Positions 1 through 9,419 of a stretch of DNA of 64,000 bases are shown piece by piece. Source of the stretch: Streptomyces venezuelae (GTDB lineage Bacteria; Actinomycetota; Actinomycetes; Streptomycetales; Streptomycetaceae); NCBI RefSeq assembly GCF_008642375.1, contig NZ_CP029194.1, positions 5,192,501 to 5,256,500 on the forward strand, given 5' to 3'. Both the position numbers and the translations under genes were made by a program. Position 1 is the stretch's first letter. Each line of letters begins with the position of its first letter. The notes under the pieces were generated by a model. The model was not told the DNA's origin, did no database searches, and saw only the letters and a program-made list of their open reading frames with translations.

Positions 1-2
1 CG

Positions 3-122
3 CGTCGCGCCGCGGAGGGGGAGCCGGGGGCGGGGGCGGTGGACCCGGTCTTTCCGGCGGGACTGCCCGCCGGCGTCGTGTCGGACTCGGCCACCGCACG
101 CTTCCTTTCTTCGTACACCTAA
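3..122 (+). CDS. C-terminal end of an upstream gene (partial)
   Basis: A reading frame enters from the left edge and ends at TAA (120-122). It encodes about 39 residues rich in Ala, Gly, Pro, Val and Asp and ends in RFLSSYT. About 33 of 39 codons end in G or C and the composition looks like a real Streptomyces protein tail, while the other two forward frames are Arg-rich in the way of non-coding frames. No domain can be named from so short a piece. The rest lies outside the window. Confidence 0.45.
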   Translation, partial: RRAAEGEPGAGAVDPVFPAGLPAGVVSDSATARFLSSYT

Positions 123-170
123 ATGTTCGCGGTCAGGGTCTCACCCGTACCCGGGTCGTAGGAACCCCTA

Positions 171-184
171 GGGGGATCTCCCCC
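171..184. repeat. Small inverted repeat in the ABC gene leader
   Basis: GGGGGA, two bases, then TCCCCC forms a perfect 6-bp inverted repeat in the 172-bp gap between the left-edge gene and the ABC ATPase. It could be a weak terminator stem or a regulator site. It has no T run after it. A TTGAAC at 246-251 is a possible -35 element for the ABC operon, but I see no convincing -10. Confidence 0.3.
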
Positions 185-294
185 ATACGGGCCAGGGGTC
201 GTTCGTCCCGCCGGAGGAGGAGAAGTCCGGTTCTCGCTTCTTAACTTGAACTTACAAACCAGGCACGACCCCACCGCCCATCAAGGAGAAGACC

Positions 295-1083
295 GTGACT
301 TCGGCTGTGACCATCCCCAGGCACGGGGGTACGGGAGAGAGCACGGCCGTCGCCGCGCGGGCGCGTCAGGTCGTCAAGGCGTACGGCACCGGGGAAACCC
401 GGGTCGTCGCGCTGGACTCCGTCGACGTGGACATCGCCCGTGGCCGCTTCACCGCGATCATGGGGCCCTCCGGCTCCGGCAAGTCGACCCTGATGCACTG
501 CCTCGCCGGACTCGACACCGTCACCAGCGGCGAGATCTTCCTCGACGACACCGAGATCACCGGGCTCAAGGACAGAAAGCTCACGCAGCTGCGCCGCGAC
601 CGGATCGGCTTCATCTTCCAGGCGTTCAACCTGCTGCCGACCCTGAACGCCATCGAGAACATCACGCTCCCGATGGACATCGCGGGACGGAAGCCGGACG
701 CCGAGTGGCTGCGCCGGGTCGTCGACACCGTCGGGCTCTCCGAGCGCCTCAAGCACCGGCCCAACCAGCTCTCCGGCGGCCAGCAGCAGCGCGTCGCCGT
801 GGCCCGCGCGCTCGCCGCCCGGCCCGAGATCATCTTCGGCGACGAGCCGACCGGAAACCTCGACTCCCGGGCCGGCGCCGAGGTCCTCGGCTTCCTCCGC
901 CAGTCCGTCGACGAGCTGGGGCAGACGATCGTCATGGTCACCCACGACCCGGTCGCCGCCTCCTACGCCGACCGGGTGCTCTACCTCGCCGACGGGCGGA
1001 TCGTGGACGAGATGGAGCGGCCCACCGCCGACGCCGTCCTCGACCGCATGAAGGACTTCGACGCGCGCGGGCGGACGTCATGA
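295..1083 (+). CDS. ABC transporter ATP-binding protein (MacB/LolD-like)
   Basis: 262-residue nucleotide-binding subunit that should power the permease encoded next to it. Walker A GPSGSGKST lies near residue 60, the signature LSGGQQQR near 160, Walker B with catalytic Glu IIFGDEPTGNLDS just after it, and the switch His in MVTHD near 222. GDEPTGNLD is typical of the MacB/LolD/FtsE group, which acts in mechanotransmission or lipoprotein and peptide export rather than uptake. GTG start follows AAGGAGAA with good spacing. Its TGA overlaps the permease ATG (ATGA), so the two are co-translated. It is very similar to the ATPase at 42014-42784, especially over the last 100 residues. Substrate unknown. 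Confidence 0.93.
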   Translation: MTSAVTIPRHGGTGESTAVAARARQVVKAYGTGETRVVALDSVDVDIARGRFTAIMGPSGSGKSTLMHCLAGLDTVTSGEIFLDDTEITGLKDRKLTQLRRDRIGFIFQAFNLLPTLNAIENITLPMDIAGRKPDAEWLRRVVDTVGLSERLKHRPNQLSGGQQQRVAVARALAARPEIIFGDEPTGNLDSRAGAEVLGFLRQSVDELGQTIVMVTHDPVAASYADRVLYLADGRIVDEMERPTADAVLDRMKDFDARGRTS

Positions 1084-3653
1084 CCGTCCTCAAGACCTCG
1101 CTGCGCAACTTCCTCGCGCACAAGGGACGCATGGCGCTCTCCGCCGTCGCCGTCCTCCTCTCCGTCGCCTTCGTCAGTGGGACCCTGGTCTTCACCGACA
1201 CCATGAACACGACGTTCGACAAGCTCTTCTCGTCGACCGCCTCCGACGTCACCGTCAGCCCGAAGGGCGCGGCGACCGACGACGAGACCCCGCAGTCCGG
1301 CCGCCCCGAGTCCTTCCCCGCCTCGCTCGTCGAGCAGGTCGGGAAGGCCGAGGGCGTCCAGGCCGCCGAGGGCGACGTCATCTCCATGAGCGTCACCGTC
1401 GTCGACGCCGAGAACAAGAACGTCGGGCCCACCAGTGGCGCCCCGACCATCGCCACCAACTGGAGCCCCAGTGAGCTCCGTTCGGTGGAGCTCGTCTCCG
1501 GCCAGGAGCCCCGCGGCCCCACCGACGTCGTCGTCGACGGAGCCACCGCCGAGAAGCACGGTCTGAAGCTCGGCGACGAGCTGCGGACGATCGCCGTCAC
1601 CGGTGACTTCACCGCGAAGATCTCCGGCATCGTCGACTTCAAGGTCACCAACCCCGGCGCCACCGTCGTCTACTTCGACACCCCCACCGCGCAGCGCGAA
1701 CTCCTCGGCAAAGAAGGGTTGTTCACCCAGGTCCTGGTCGACGCGAAGCCCGGTGTCAGCGACGACGTGCTGAAGAGGAACGTCGCCGCCTCGATCGGCG
1801 ACGGCTACAAGCTCCAGACGGCCGCCGAGGCCGCCGACGCGGGCCGCGAGGACGTCGCCGGATTCCTCGACGTCATGAAGTACGCGATGCTCGGCTTCGC
1901 CGGGATCGCCTTCCTCGTCGGCATCTTCCTCATCGTCAACACCTTCTCCATGCTGGTCGCCCAGCGCACCCGCGAGATCGGCCTCATGCGGGCCATCGGA
2001 TCCAGCCGCAAGCAGGTCAACCGCTCCGTCCTCGTCGAGGCGCTGCTCCTCGGCGTCGTCGGCTCGGTCGCCGGTGTCGCGGCGGGCGTCGGACTCGCCG
2101 TCGGCCTCATGAAGCTCATGTCCTCGATGGGCATGGAGCTCTCCACCCGCGACCTCACCGTCGCCTGGACGACCCCCGCCGTCGGCCTCGCCCTCGGCAT
2201 CGTCGTCACCGTCCTCGCCGCCTACATCCCGGCCCGCCGGGCCGGCAAGGTCTCCCCGATGGCCGCCCTCCGCGACGCCGGCACCCCCGCCGACGGCAAG
2301 GCCGGACGCATCCGGGGCGCCCTCGGGCTCGCCCTCACCGCCGCCGGCGCAGCCGCCCTGTGGACCGCGACCCGCGCCGACGAGGCCGGCCCCGGCTCCC
2401 TCTGGCTCGGTCTCGGCGTCGTCCTCTCCCTCCTCGGCTTCATCGTCATCGGCCCGCTCCTCGCGGGCGGAGTCGTCCGCGCCCTCGGCGTCGTCGTCCT
2501 GCGGGTCTTCGGCCCGGTCGGCCGCATGGCCGAGCGCAACGCCCTGCGCAACCCCCGCCGCACCGGCGCCACCGGCGCCGCCCTGATGATCGGCCTCGCC
2601 CTCGTCGCCTGCCTCTCGGTGGTCGGCTCCTCGATGGTCGCCTCGGCCACCGACGAGCTCGACCGCTCCGTCGGCGCCGACTTCATCGTCCAGTCCGGCA
2701 CCGGCCAGCCGATCGTGCCGCAGGCGCAGGCCGCCCTGGAGAAGGTCCCGGGCCTCGACCACGTCACCCAGTACAAGCTGGCCGACACCAAGGTCACCGC
2801 CCCGAGCGGGAAGACGAAGAAGGCCTACCTGGCCGCCACCGAACCGACGTACGTGCAGGACCTCCGCCGCGAGGTCACCTCCGGCAAGCTCACCGACGCC
2901 TACGGCGCCGACGCGATGTCCGTCGGCAGCGACTACGCCACCGAGTACGGCGTGAAGGTCGGCGACGTGCTGACCGTCGCCTTCAAGGGCGGCGAGACGG
3001 CGAAGCTCAAGGTCGCGGCGATCACCGCGGACACCGGCCAGGTCGACAACGGCGCGATGTACACCCACGTCACCACCCTCGCCCGGTACGTCCCCGCCGA
3101 CCGGATGCCGCAGAGCCTGCTCATCCTCGCCAGCGCGAAGGACGGCCAGGAGGCCCAGGCCTACGAGGCCGTCAAGAAGGCCCTCGCGCCCTACCCCCAG
3201 TACAAGGCCAGCAACCAGGCCGACTACAAGGAGACCCTCAAGGACCAGGTCGGCCAGCTCCTCAACATCGTGTACGGGCTCCTCGCCCTCGCGATCGTCG
3301 TCGCGATCCTCGGTGTCGTGAACACCCTGGCCCTCTCGGTCGTCGAGCGGACCCGCGAGATCGGCCTCATGCGCGCCATCGGCCTCTCCCGCCGCCAGCT
3401 GCGCCGCATGATCCGCCTGGAGTCCGTGGTCATCGCCCTCTTCGGCGCCCTCCTCGGCCTCGGCCTGGGCATGGGCTGGGGCACGGCGGCCCAGAAGCTG
3501 CTGGCCCTGGAAGGCCTCGGCGTCCTGGAGATCCCCTGGCCGACGATCCTCACCGTCTTCGTCGGCTCGGCCTTCGTGGGCCTCTTCGCGGCCCTGGTCC
3601 CGGCCTTCCGCGCGGGCCGCATGAACGTCCTGAACGCGATCGCCAGCGAGTAG
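1080..3653 (+). CDS. ABC transporter permease, FtsX/MacB family
   Basis: 857-residue membrane subunit of the exporter. An N-terminal transmembrane helix (residues about 16-38, ending GTLVFTDT) is followed by a large extracytoplasmic domain, then two FtsX-type blocks of three helices (about 250-390 and 730-857) with the recurrent motif TREIGLMRAIG before a helix in each half. Between them lie helices near residues 415-475 and a second external domain. This is the long, duplicated type common in actinobacteria. The ATG overlaps the ATPase stop. A close relative is encoded at 39427-41958 on the other strand. Substrate unknown; export or extraction of an envelope molecule is a family-based guess. 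Confidence 0.9.
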   Translation: MTVLKTSLRNFLAHKGRMALSAVAVLLSVAFVSGTLVFTDTMNTTFDKLFSSTASDVTVSPKGAATDDETPQSGRPESFPASLVEQVGKAEGVQAAEGDVISMSVTVVDAENKNVGPTSGAPTIATNWSPSELRSVELVSGQEPRGPTDVVVDGATAEKHGLKLGDELRTIAVTGDFTAKISGIVDFKVTNPGATVVYFDTPTAQRELLGKEGLFTQVLVDAKPGVSDDVLKRNVAASIGDGYKLQTAAEAADAGREDVAGFLDVMKYAMLGFAGIAFLVGIFLIVNTFSMLVAQRTREIGLMRAIGSSRKQVNRSVLVEALLLGVVGSVAGVAAGVGLAVGLMKLMSSMGMELSTRDLTVAWTTPAVGLALGIVVTVLAAYIPARRAGKVSPMAALRDAGTPADGKAGRIRGALGLALTAAGAAALWTATRADEAGPGSLWLGLGVVLSLLGFIVIGPLLAGGVVRALGVVVLRVFGPVGRMAERNALRNPRRTGATGAALMIGLALVACLSVVGSSMVASATDELDRSVGADFIVQSGTGQPIVPQAQAALEKVPGLDHVTQYKLADTKVTAPSGKTKKAYLAATEPTYVQDLRREVTSGKLTDAYGADAMSVGSDYATEYGVKVGDVLTVAFKGGETAKLKVAAITADTGQVDNGAMYTHVTTLARYVPADRMPQSLLILASAKDGQEAQAYEAVKKALAPYPQYKASNQADYKETLKDQVGQLLNIVYGLLALAIVVAILGVVNTLALSVVERTREIGLMRAIGLSRRQLRRMIRLESVVIALFGALLGLGLGMGWGTAAQKLLALEGLGVLEIPWPTILTVFVGSAFVGLFAALVPAFRAGRMNVLNAIASE

Positions 3654-3682
3654 GAGGCGAGGAGGAGGCGAGGAGCCGTACG

Positions 3683-3740
3683 CGCTCCCGAGCGGCCCCG
3701 GTGGAGTTGTCCGCCGGGGCCGCCCCGTGTTTCGGGAGCG
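3683..3740. terminator. Two-tier hairpin terminator after the ABC operon
   Basis: An outer stem CGCTCCCGA/TCGGGAGCG (3683-3691 with 3732-3740) encloses a perfect inner stem GCGGCCCCGG/CCGGGGCCGC (3692-3701 with 3714-3723). It lies 30 bp after the permease stop and ends about 115 bp before mfd. There is no T tract, which is usual for Streptomyces terminators. Confidence 0.7.
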
Positions 3741-3856
3741 ACTGTCGTTGCCCCGTCGTACGCTGGACACCCCGGCCCGTACGACGTGTCGGGCTGTTCG
3801 CGTTGCCCGCCCCGCGCCACCGCGCCCCGTACTCCGAACCCGGGATGGAAAGCTCC

Positions 3857-6800
3857 ATGAGCCTGCACGGCCTGCTTGATGTAGTCGTCAAGGACGCGGC
3901 CCTCGCCGAGGCGGTGAAGGCCGCCGCCGACGGCAACCGCCCGCACGTCGACCTGGTCGGGCCCGCCGCCGCACGGCCGTTCGCCGTGGCCGCGCTCGCC
4001 CGTGACTCGGGGCGCCCGGTCCTCGCCGTCACCGCGACCGGCCGGGAGGCCGAGGACCTGGCCGCCGCGCTCCGCTCGCTCCTCGACCCCGACACGGTCG
4101 CCGAGTACCCCTCCTGGGAGACCCTGCCGCACGAGCGGCTCTCGCCCCGCTCCGACACCGTCGGCCGCCGCCTCGCCGTGCTGCGCCGCCTCGCGCACCC
4201 CCGCGACGACGACCCGGCCGCCGGCCCCGTCAGCGTCGTCGTCGCGCCCATCCGCTCCGTGCTCCAGCCGCAGGTCAAGGGCCTCGGCGACCTGGAGCCG
4301 GTGGCGCTGCGCAGCGGGCAGACGGCGGATCTGAACGAGGTCGTCGAGGGCCTCGCGGCCGCCGCGTACTCCCGGGTCGAGCTCGTCGAGAAGCGCGGCG
4401 AGTTCGCCGTGCGCGGCGGCATCCTGGACGTCTTCCCGCCCACCGAGGAGCACCCGCTCCGCATCGAGTTCTGGGGCGACGACGTCGAGGAGATCCGCTA
4501 CTTCAAGGTGGCGGACCAGCGCTCCCTCGAAGTCGCCGAGCACGGCCTGTGGGCGCCGCCCTGCCGCGAGCTGCTCCTGACCGAGGACGTACGGGAGCGG
4601 GCGGCGGCGCTCGCCGAGGAGCACCCGGAGCTGGGCGAGCTCCTGAACAAGATCGCGGAGGGGATCGCGGTCGAGGGCATGGAGTCCCTGGCGCCGGTCC
4701 TCGTCGACGACATGGAGCTGCTGCTCGACGTGCTGCCGAAGGGCGCCATGGCCGTCGTCTGCGACCCGGAGCGGGTCCGGACCCGGGCCTCGGACCTGGT
4801 GGCGACGTCGCAGGAGTTCCTCCAGGCCTCGTGGGCGGCGACCGCGGGCGGCGGCGAGGCCCCGATCGACGTCGGCGCGGCCTCCCTGTGGGGGATCGCG
4901 GACGTCCGCGACCGGGCGCGCGAGCTGGACATCGCCTGGTGGTCGGTGTCGCCGTTCGCGGCGGACGAGGTCCTTTCGGGGGACACCCTCACCCTCGGCA
5001 TGCACGCCCCCGAGTCGTACCGCGGCGACACCGCCCGCGCGCTCGCCGACACCAAGGGCTGGCTGGCCGAGGGCTGGCGGACGGTGTACGTGACGGAGGC
5101 CCACGGCCCCGCCACGCGTACGGTCGAGGTCCTCGGCGGCGAGGGCATCGCCGCGCGTCTCGACGCCGACCTCGCGGAGATCTCGCCGTCCGTCGTCCAT
5201 GTCGCGACCGGCTCCATCGACTACGGCTTCGTCGACCCGGCGCTGAAGCTCGCCGTCCTCACCGAGACCGACCTGTCCGGCCAGAAGGCGGCCGGCAAGG
5301 ACGGCCAGCGGATGCCGGCCAAGCGCCGCAAGACCATCGACCCGCTGACCCTGGAGGTCGGCGACTACATCGTGCACGAGCAGCACGGCGTCGGCCGCTA
5401 CGTGGAGATGGTCCAGCGGACCGTGCAGGGCGCGACCCGCGAGTACCTCCTCGTCGAGTACGCCCCCGCCAAGCGCGGCCAGCCCGGCGACCGGCTGTAC
5501 ATCCCCACCGACCAGCTGGAGCAGGTCACCAAGTACGTCGGCGGCGAGGCGCCCACCCTGCACCGGCTCGGCGGCGCGGACTGGACGAAGACGAAGGCGC
5601 GCGCGAAGAAGGCCGTCAAGGAGATCGCCGCCGACCTGATCAAGCTGTACTCGGCCCGGATGGCGGCCCCCGGCCACGCCTTCGGCCAGGACACCCCGTG
5701 GCAGCGCGAGCTGGAGGACGCCTTCCCGTACGCGGAGACCCCCGACCAGCTGTCCACGATCGCCGAGGTCAAGGAGGACATGGAGAAGACCGTCCCCATG
5801 GACCGCCTGATCTGCGGCGACGTCGGCTACGGCAAGACGGAGATCGCGGTCCGCGCCGCCTTCAAGGCCGTCCAGGACGGCAAGCAGGTCGCCGTCCTCG
5901 TCCCGACGACGCTGCTCGTGCAGCAGCACTTCGGCACGTTCAGCGAGCGGTACTCGCAGTTCCCGGTGAACGTCCGGGCACTCTCCCGCTTCCAGACCGA
6001 CACCGAGGCGAAGGCGACCCTGGAGGGGATGCGGGAGGGCTCGGTCGACGTCGTCATCGGCACCCACCGCCTCTTCGCCTCCGAGACGAAGTTCAAGGAC
6101 CTGGGCCTGGTCATCGTCGACGAGGAGCAGCGCTTCGGCGTCGAGCACAAGGAGCAGCTGAAGAAGCTCCGCGCCAACGTCGACGTGCTGACGATGTCGG
6201 CCACCCCGATCCCGCGAACCCTGGAGATGGCGGTCACGGGCATCCGCGAGATGTCGACGATCACGACCCCGCCGGAGGAGCGGCACCCGGTCCTCACCTT
6301 CGTCGGCCCGTACGAGGAGAAGCAGATCGGCGCGGCCATCCGCCGTGAACTCCTGCGCGAGGGCCAGGTCTTCTACATCCACAACCGTGTCGACTCCATC
6401 GACCGCGCGGCCGCCCGGCTCCGGGAGATCGTGCCGGAGGCGCGGATCGCCACGGCCCACGGCCAGATGTCGGAATCGGCCCTGGAGCAGGTGGTCGTCG
6501 ACTTCTGGGAGAAGAAGTTCGACGTGCTCGTCTCGACGACGATCGTCGAATCGGGCATCGACATCTCCAACGCCAACACCCTGATCGTGGAGCGCGGCGA
6601 CAACTTCGGCCTCTCGCAGCTCCACCAGCTGCGCGGCCGCGTCGGCCGTGGCCGCGAGCGCGGTTACGCGTACTTCCTGTACCCGCCGGAGAAGCCGCTG
6701 ACGGAGACCGCGCACGAGCGGCTCGCGACGATCGCCCAGCACACCGAGATGGGCGCCGGCATGTACGTGGCGATGAAGGACCTGGAGATCCGCGGCGCGG

Positions 6801-7387
6801 GCAACCTCCTCGGCGGCGAGCAGTCCGGCCACATCGCCGGCGTCGGCTTCGACCTGTACGTCCGCATGGTCGGCGAGGCGGTCGCGGACTACCGGGCGCA
6901 GATGGAGGGCGGCGCGGAGGAGGAGGCGCCGCTGGAAGTCAAGATCGAGCTCCCGGTCGACGCCCATATGCCGCACGACTACGCGCCGGGGGAGCGGCTC
7001 CGCCTCCAGGCCTACCGCTCGATCGCCTCCGCGAACTCGGAGGAGGACATCAGGGCCGTACGCGAGGAACTCACCGACCGCTACGGCAAGCTGCCGGAAC
7101 CGGTGGAGAACCTGCTGCTCGTGGCGGGCCTGCGGATGCTGGCGCGCGCGTGCGGAGTCGGCGAGATCGTCCTCCAGGGCCCGAACATCCGCTTCGCGCC
7201 GGTGGAGTTGAGGGAGTCGCAGGAACTGCGGCTGAAGCGGCTGTACCCCCGGACGGTGATCAAGCCGGCGGTGCACCAGATCCTGGTGCCGCGGCCGACG
7301 AGCGGGAAGATCGGGGGGAAGCCGGTGGTGGGGCGCGAACTGCTCGCGTGGACCGGGGAGTTCCTCACGACGATCCTGGGTTCGTGA
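3857..7387 (+). CDS. mfd: Transcription-repair coupling factor Mfd
   Basis: 1176-residue ATP-dependent DNA translocase that displaces RNA polymerase stalled at lesions and recruits UvrA. The length is normal. Order: UvrB-like N-terminal module, a species-variable linker, the RNA-polymerase-interacting CarD-like domain (DYIVHEQHGVGRY near residue 495), helicase motif I GDVGYGKTE (from residue 654), the DEEQ box (IVDEEQRFGVEHKE), motif III SATPIPRT, motif VI QLRGRVGRGRERG, and the C-terminal TRCF domain. ATG 3857 (MSLHGLLDVV) is chosen over an in-frame ATG 12 bp upstream because the protein start resembles other actinobacterial Mfd proteins. It is monocistronic, with terminators on both sides. 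Confidence 0.97.
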   Translation: MSLHGLLDVVVKDAALAEAVKAAADGNRPHVDLVGPAAARPFAVAALARDSGRPVLAVTATGREAEDLAAALRSLLDPDTVAEYPSWETLPHERLSPRSDTVGRRLAVLRRLAHPRDDDPAAGPVSVVVAPIRSVLQPQVKGLGDLEPVALRSGQTADLNEVVEGLAAAAYSRVELVEKRGEFAVRGGILDVFPPTEEHPLRIEFWGDDVEEIRYFKVADQRSLEVAEHGLWAPPCRELLLTEDVRERAAALAEEHPELGELLNKIAEGIAVEGMESLAPVLVDDMELLLDVLPKGAMAVVCDPERVRTRASDLVATSQEFLQASWAATAGGGEAPIDVGAASLWGIADVRDRARELDIAWWSVSPFAADEVLSGDTLTLGMHAPESYRGDTARALADTKGWLAEGWRTVYVTEAHGPATRTVEVLGGEGIAARLDADLAEISPSVVHVATGSIDYGFVDPALKLAVLTETDLSGQKAAGKDGQRMPAKRRKTIDPLTLEVGDYIVHEQHGVGRYVEMVQRTVQGATREYLLVEYAPAKRGQPGDRLYIPTDQLEQVTKYVGGEAPTLHRLGGADWTKTKARAKKAVKEIAADLIKLYSARMAAPGHAFGQDTPWQRELEDAFPYAETPDQLSTIAEVKEDMEKTVPMDRLICGDVGYGKTEIAVRAAFKAVQDGKQVAVLVPTTLLVQQHFGTFSERYSQFPVNVRALSRFQTDTEAKATLEGMREGSVDVVIGTHRLFASETKFKDLGLVIVDEEQRFGVEHKEQLKKLRANVDVLTMSATPIPRTLEMAVTGIREMSTITTPPEERHPVLTFVGPYEEKQIGAAIRRELLREGQVFYIHNRVDSIDRAAARLREIVPEARIATAHGQMSESALEQVVVDFWEKKFDVLVSTTIVESGIDISNANTLIVERGDNFGLSQLHQLRGRVGRGRERGYAYFLYPPEKPLTETAHERLATIAQHTEMGAGMYVAMKDLEIRGAGNLLGGEQSGHIAGVGFDLYVRMVGEAVADYRAQMEGGAEEEAPLEVKIELPVDAHMPHDYAPGERLRLQAYRSIASANSEEDIRAVREELTDRYGKLPEPVENLLLVAGLRMLARACGVGEIVLQGPNIRFAPVELRESQELRLKRLYPRTVIKPAVHQILVPRPTSGKIGGKPVVGRELLAWTGEFLTTILGS

Positions 7388-7461
7388 CGCTCTGAGCGTC
7401 CCCCTCCGGCAGGGTGTCCCCAGGACGGGGGACGAGGGGGCCGGATTCCAGGAGTGGCTGG

Positions 7462-7500
7462 TGCGGCACCCCGAGTCGTAGGGGTGCGCGGGGTGCCGCA
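7462..7500. terminator. Bidirectional terminator between mfd and SGNH hydrolase
   Basis: Perfect 11-bp stem TGCGGCACCCC/GGGGTGCCGCA with a 17-nt loop, between two convergent genes. It can serve both transcripts. Confidence 0.75.
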
Positions 7501-7509
7501 AGCCGTCGG

Positions 7510-8769
7510 CTACAGCTCGTTCAGGTCCACCGCTTCGGCCATCGCCTCGTAGCCCGCGTCGTTCGGGTGGAGGCCGTCGCCCGAGTCGTACGCCGGGAGG
7601 ATGCGGTCCGGGTCCGTCGGGTCCGCCACCGCGCGGTCGAAGTCGACGACCGCGTCGTACGCGCCGGACGTGCGGATCCAGTCGTTGACGGCCTCCCGCT
7701 TGGCCTCGTTCGCCGGGGTGTCGTAGAAGGAGCCCTTGATCGGGGTGAGGGTCGCGCCGACGACCTTGAGGCCCTTCGCGTGCGCCTCGCGGATCAGGGT
7801 GCGGTGGCCCGCGATGAGCTGTGCGGCGGAGACGTCGGGGGTGGGCGGGGCGGGGAAGGTCGCCGTGCTGCCGCCGATGTCGTTGATGCCTTCGAGGACG
7901 ATCACGGTCCGGACGCCGGGCTCCGTGAGGACGTCCTGACGGAAGCGCTTGAGGGCCCTCTCGCCCGCCCAGGTGGTGTCGTTGACGACCTGGTTGCCGG
8001 CGATCCCGTGGTTGACGACGGCGCGCGGACGCCCGGACTCGGCGAGGCGTTCCGCGAGCTCGTCGGGGTAGCGGCCGTTGGCGTCGAGCTTGGAGCCGAC
8101 GCCGTCGGTGATGGAGTCGCCGAAGGTCACGACGCCGTTCCGGCGTCCGGTGTCCCGGCCGCCGGTGACCTCGACGCCGGAGAGGAAGTACCAGGACGCG
8201 CTGGTCTCCCGGAAGGCCGTGCCGGTCAGGTCGCCCCGGTGGTCGCCGTCGGCGCGGTAGCTGGTGGCCGAGGAGAAGTGGTGGAAGGTGGCGGGGCCGG
8301 TCTTCTCCGCGAGGTAGAGGGTGACGGTGAGCGAGCCGAAGGCCTCGACGGGGAGGTTCGCGGCGTCGCTGAGGAGGGTGCCGCCGGCCGGGATCGTCAC
8401 CGACGCGCGGCCGTCGAAGCGGAGGGGGCGTACGGAGCCGGGGCGCACCGCGCCGCCCTCGGCGGTACGGGCCACGGTCGCGCCGGTGATCCGCAGTGGA
8501 GTGGAGCCGTATCGGTTCGTCAGCTCGATCCGGGCCCGGGTGCCGCCGGTGGTGACCCGGACGACCTGGCGGACGGTGTGGTTCTCGAAGCCCTGCTGCG
8601 ACCAGTTGGCGGTGAAGGGCGCGGTCGGCGACTGCGGGGAGGCGGCCCAGGCGGCCCGCCAGGAGGGGCCCTGGTGGCCGGAGTCGGCGAGTGCGGTGGG
8701 GGCTAATCCGAGGGTGGCGGCGGTGAGGACGGCTATGGCGGTGCGGCGCAGGGTGTTCGTCGTATGCAT
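7510..8769 (-). CDS. Secreted SGNH/GDSL hydrolase, with a TTA codon
   Basis: 419-residue exported esterase-like protein. A signal peptide (Arg-Arg, then a hydrophobic run and a likely cut at ALA-DS near residue 29) is followed by a beta-rich domain of about 180 residues and an SGNH domain. Block I is FGDSITDG near residue 215, block II has Gly-Asn in GIAGNQ, block III is GIND, and block V is DGLHPND near the C terminus, so the Ser-Asp-His catalytic set is complete. The substrate could be an acyl ester or a polysaccharide acetyl group. Codon 22, inside the signal peptide, is TTA (8704-8706 on the + strand reads TAA), so translation should need bldA. No downstream start would spare the signal peptide. 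Confidence 0.92.
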   Translation of the reverse strand: MHTTNTLRRTAIAVLTAATLGLAPTALADSGHQGPSWRAAWAASPQSPTAPFTANWSQQGFENHTVRQVVRVTTGGTRARIELTNRYGSTPLRITGATVARTAEGGAVRPGSVRPLRFDGRASVTIPAGGTLLSDAANLPVEAFGSLTVTLYLAEKTGPATFHHFSSATSYRADGDHRGDLTGTAFRETSASWYFLSGVEVTGGRDTGRRNGVVTFGDSITDGVGSKLDANGRYPDELAERLAESGRPRAVVNHGIAGNQVVNDTTWAGERALKRFRQDVLTEPGVRTVIVLEGINDIGGSTATFPAPPTPDVSAAQLIAGHRTLIREAHAKGLKVVGATLTPIKGSFYDTPANEAKREAVNDWIRTSGAYDAVVDFDRAVADPTDPDRILPAYDSGDGLHPNDAGYEAMAEAVDLNEL

Positions 8770-8817
8770 GCTTGCGTCAATTACGGGCAGGCGCGGGCTA
8801 TTCCCGGCCGCCGGGTT

Positions 8818-9399
8818 CTAATGCCCGCTCTCCTCGGGGAGTTGGCCGGCGAAGAGGAGGCCGGTCAGGGAGCGGAAGTACTCCTCCGGCTCCCGGCCGC
8901 CCAGCGCCGCCTCGACGTTCCCGGTGAGGACCAGGGTCGCGAAGCCGTGGGCGAGCGACCAGGCGGCGATGCCCGCCGTGCGGGCGTCGGGGACGTCCGG
9001 CAGGCCGGCCACGCCCGCGCGGAGTTCGGCGGAGGCCCGTTCCCTGGCGGCGAGGAGCTCCGGATCGTCGGCGCGGAGCAGGCCCGGCTGGAACATCACC
9101 TGGAAGTGGGCGGGGTGGTCCGTCGCGAACCGTACGTACCGCACGCCGCGTTCGCGCAGCTCGGGCGTCCCGGCGAGGGTCGCGGCCAGGAGGTCGTACC
9201 CCTCGGTGGCGATGGCGGTGAGGAGGCCGGTGCGGTCCTTGAAGTGGTGGGCGGGGGCCGCGTGGGAGACGCCGGCGCGGCGGGCGAGGTCGCGCAGGCT
9301 CAGTGCCCCGGGGCCCTCGGCGGCGATCACGTCGAGGGCGGCGGCGAGGACGGACTGCCGCAGGTCGCCGTGGTGGTAGGTCTTCCGGCTCGGACTCAT
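8818..9399 (-). CDS. TetR/AcrR-family transcriptional regulator
   Basis: 193-residue repressor. The N-terminal helix-turn-helix spans about residues 10-55 (SLRDLARRAGVSHAAPAHHF), and the C-terminal ligand domain is of the TetR_C_13/WHG type common in Streptomyces. It faces the gene at 9508 across 108 bp that hold two near-identical 15-bp palindromes, the probable operators. A -10 box TAGGCT on the minus strand lies six bases before the ATG, so the message should be leaderless and self-controlled, since one operator overlaps the promoter. The ligand is unknown. Confidence 0.9.
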   Translation of the reverse strand: MSPSRKTYHHGDLRQSVLAAALDVIAAEGPGALSLRDLARRAGVSHAAPAHHFKDRTGLLTAIATEGYDLLAATLAGTPELRERGVRYVRFATDHPAHFQVMFQPGLLRADDPELLAARERASAELRAGVAGLPDVPDARTAGIAAWSLAHGFATLVLTGNVEAALGGREPEEYFRSLTGLLFAGQLPEESGH

Positions 9400-9405
9400 G
9401 GGGGC

Positions 9406-9411
9406 AGCCTA
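9406..9411 (-). promoter_or_regulatory. -10 box of the TetR gene, leaderless
   Basis: TAGGCT on the minus strand, six bases before the ATG at 9399. TTGTCA lies 16 bp upstream as a possible -35 element and is part of the downstream palindrome. Confidence 0.6.
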
Positions 9412-9419
9412 GCCCTCAT

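Noticed and set aside
981..3770. Long open frame on the minus strand opposite the ABC permease
   Set aside because: Composition is mostly Asp, Gly, Glu, Arg and Val as expected from the mirror of a GC-rich gene. No domain, and the plus strand has a full FtsX-type permease.
3224..7501. 1425-codon open frame on the minus strand opposite mfd
   Set aside because: It runs through mfd and across the terminator; the residues are Arg/Leu/Gly/Asp-rich with no motif. It is a by-product of high third-position GC.
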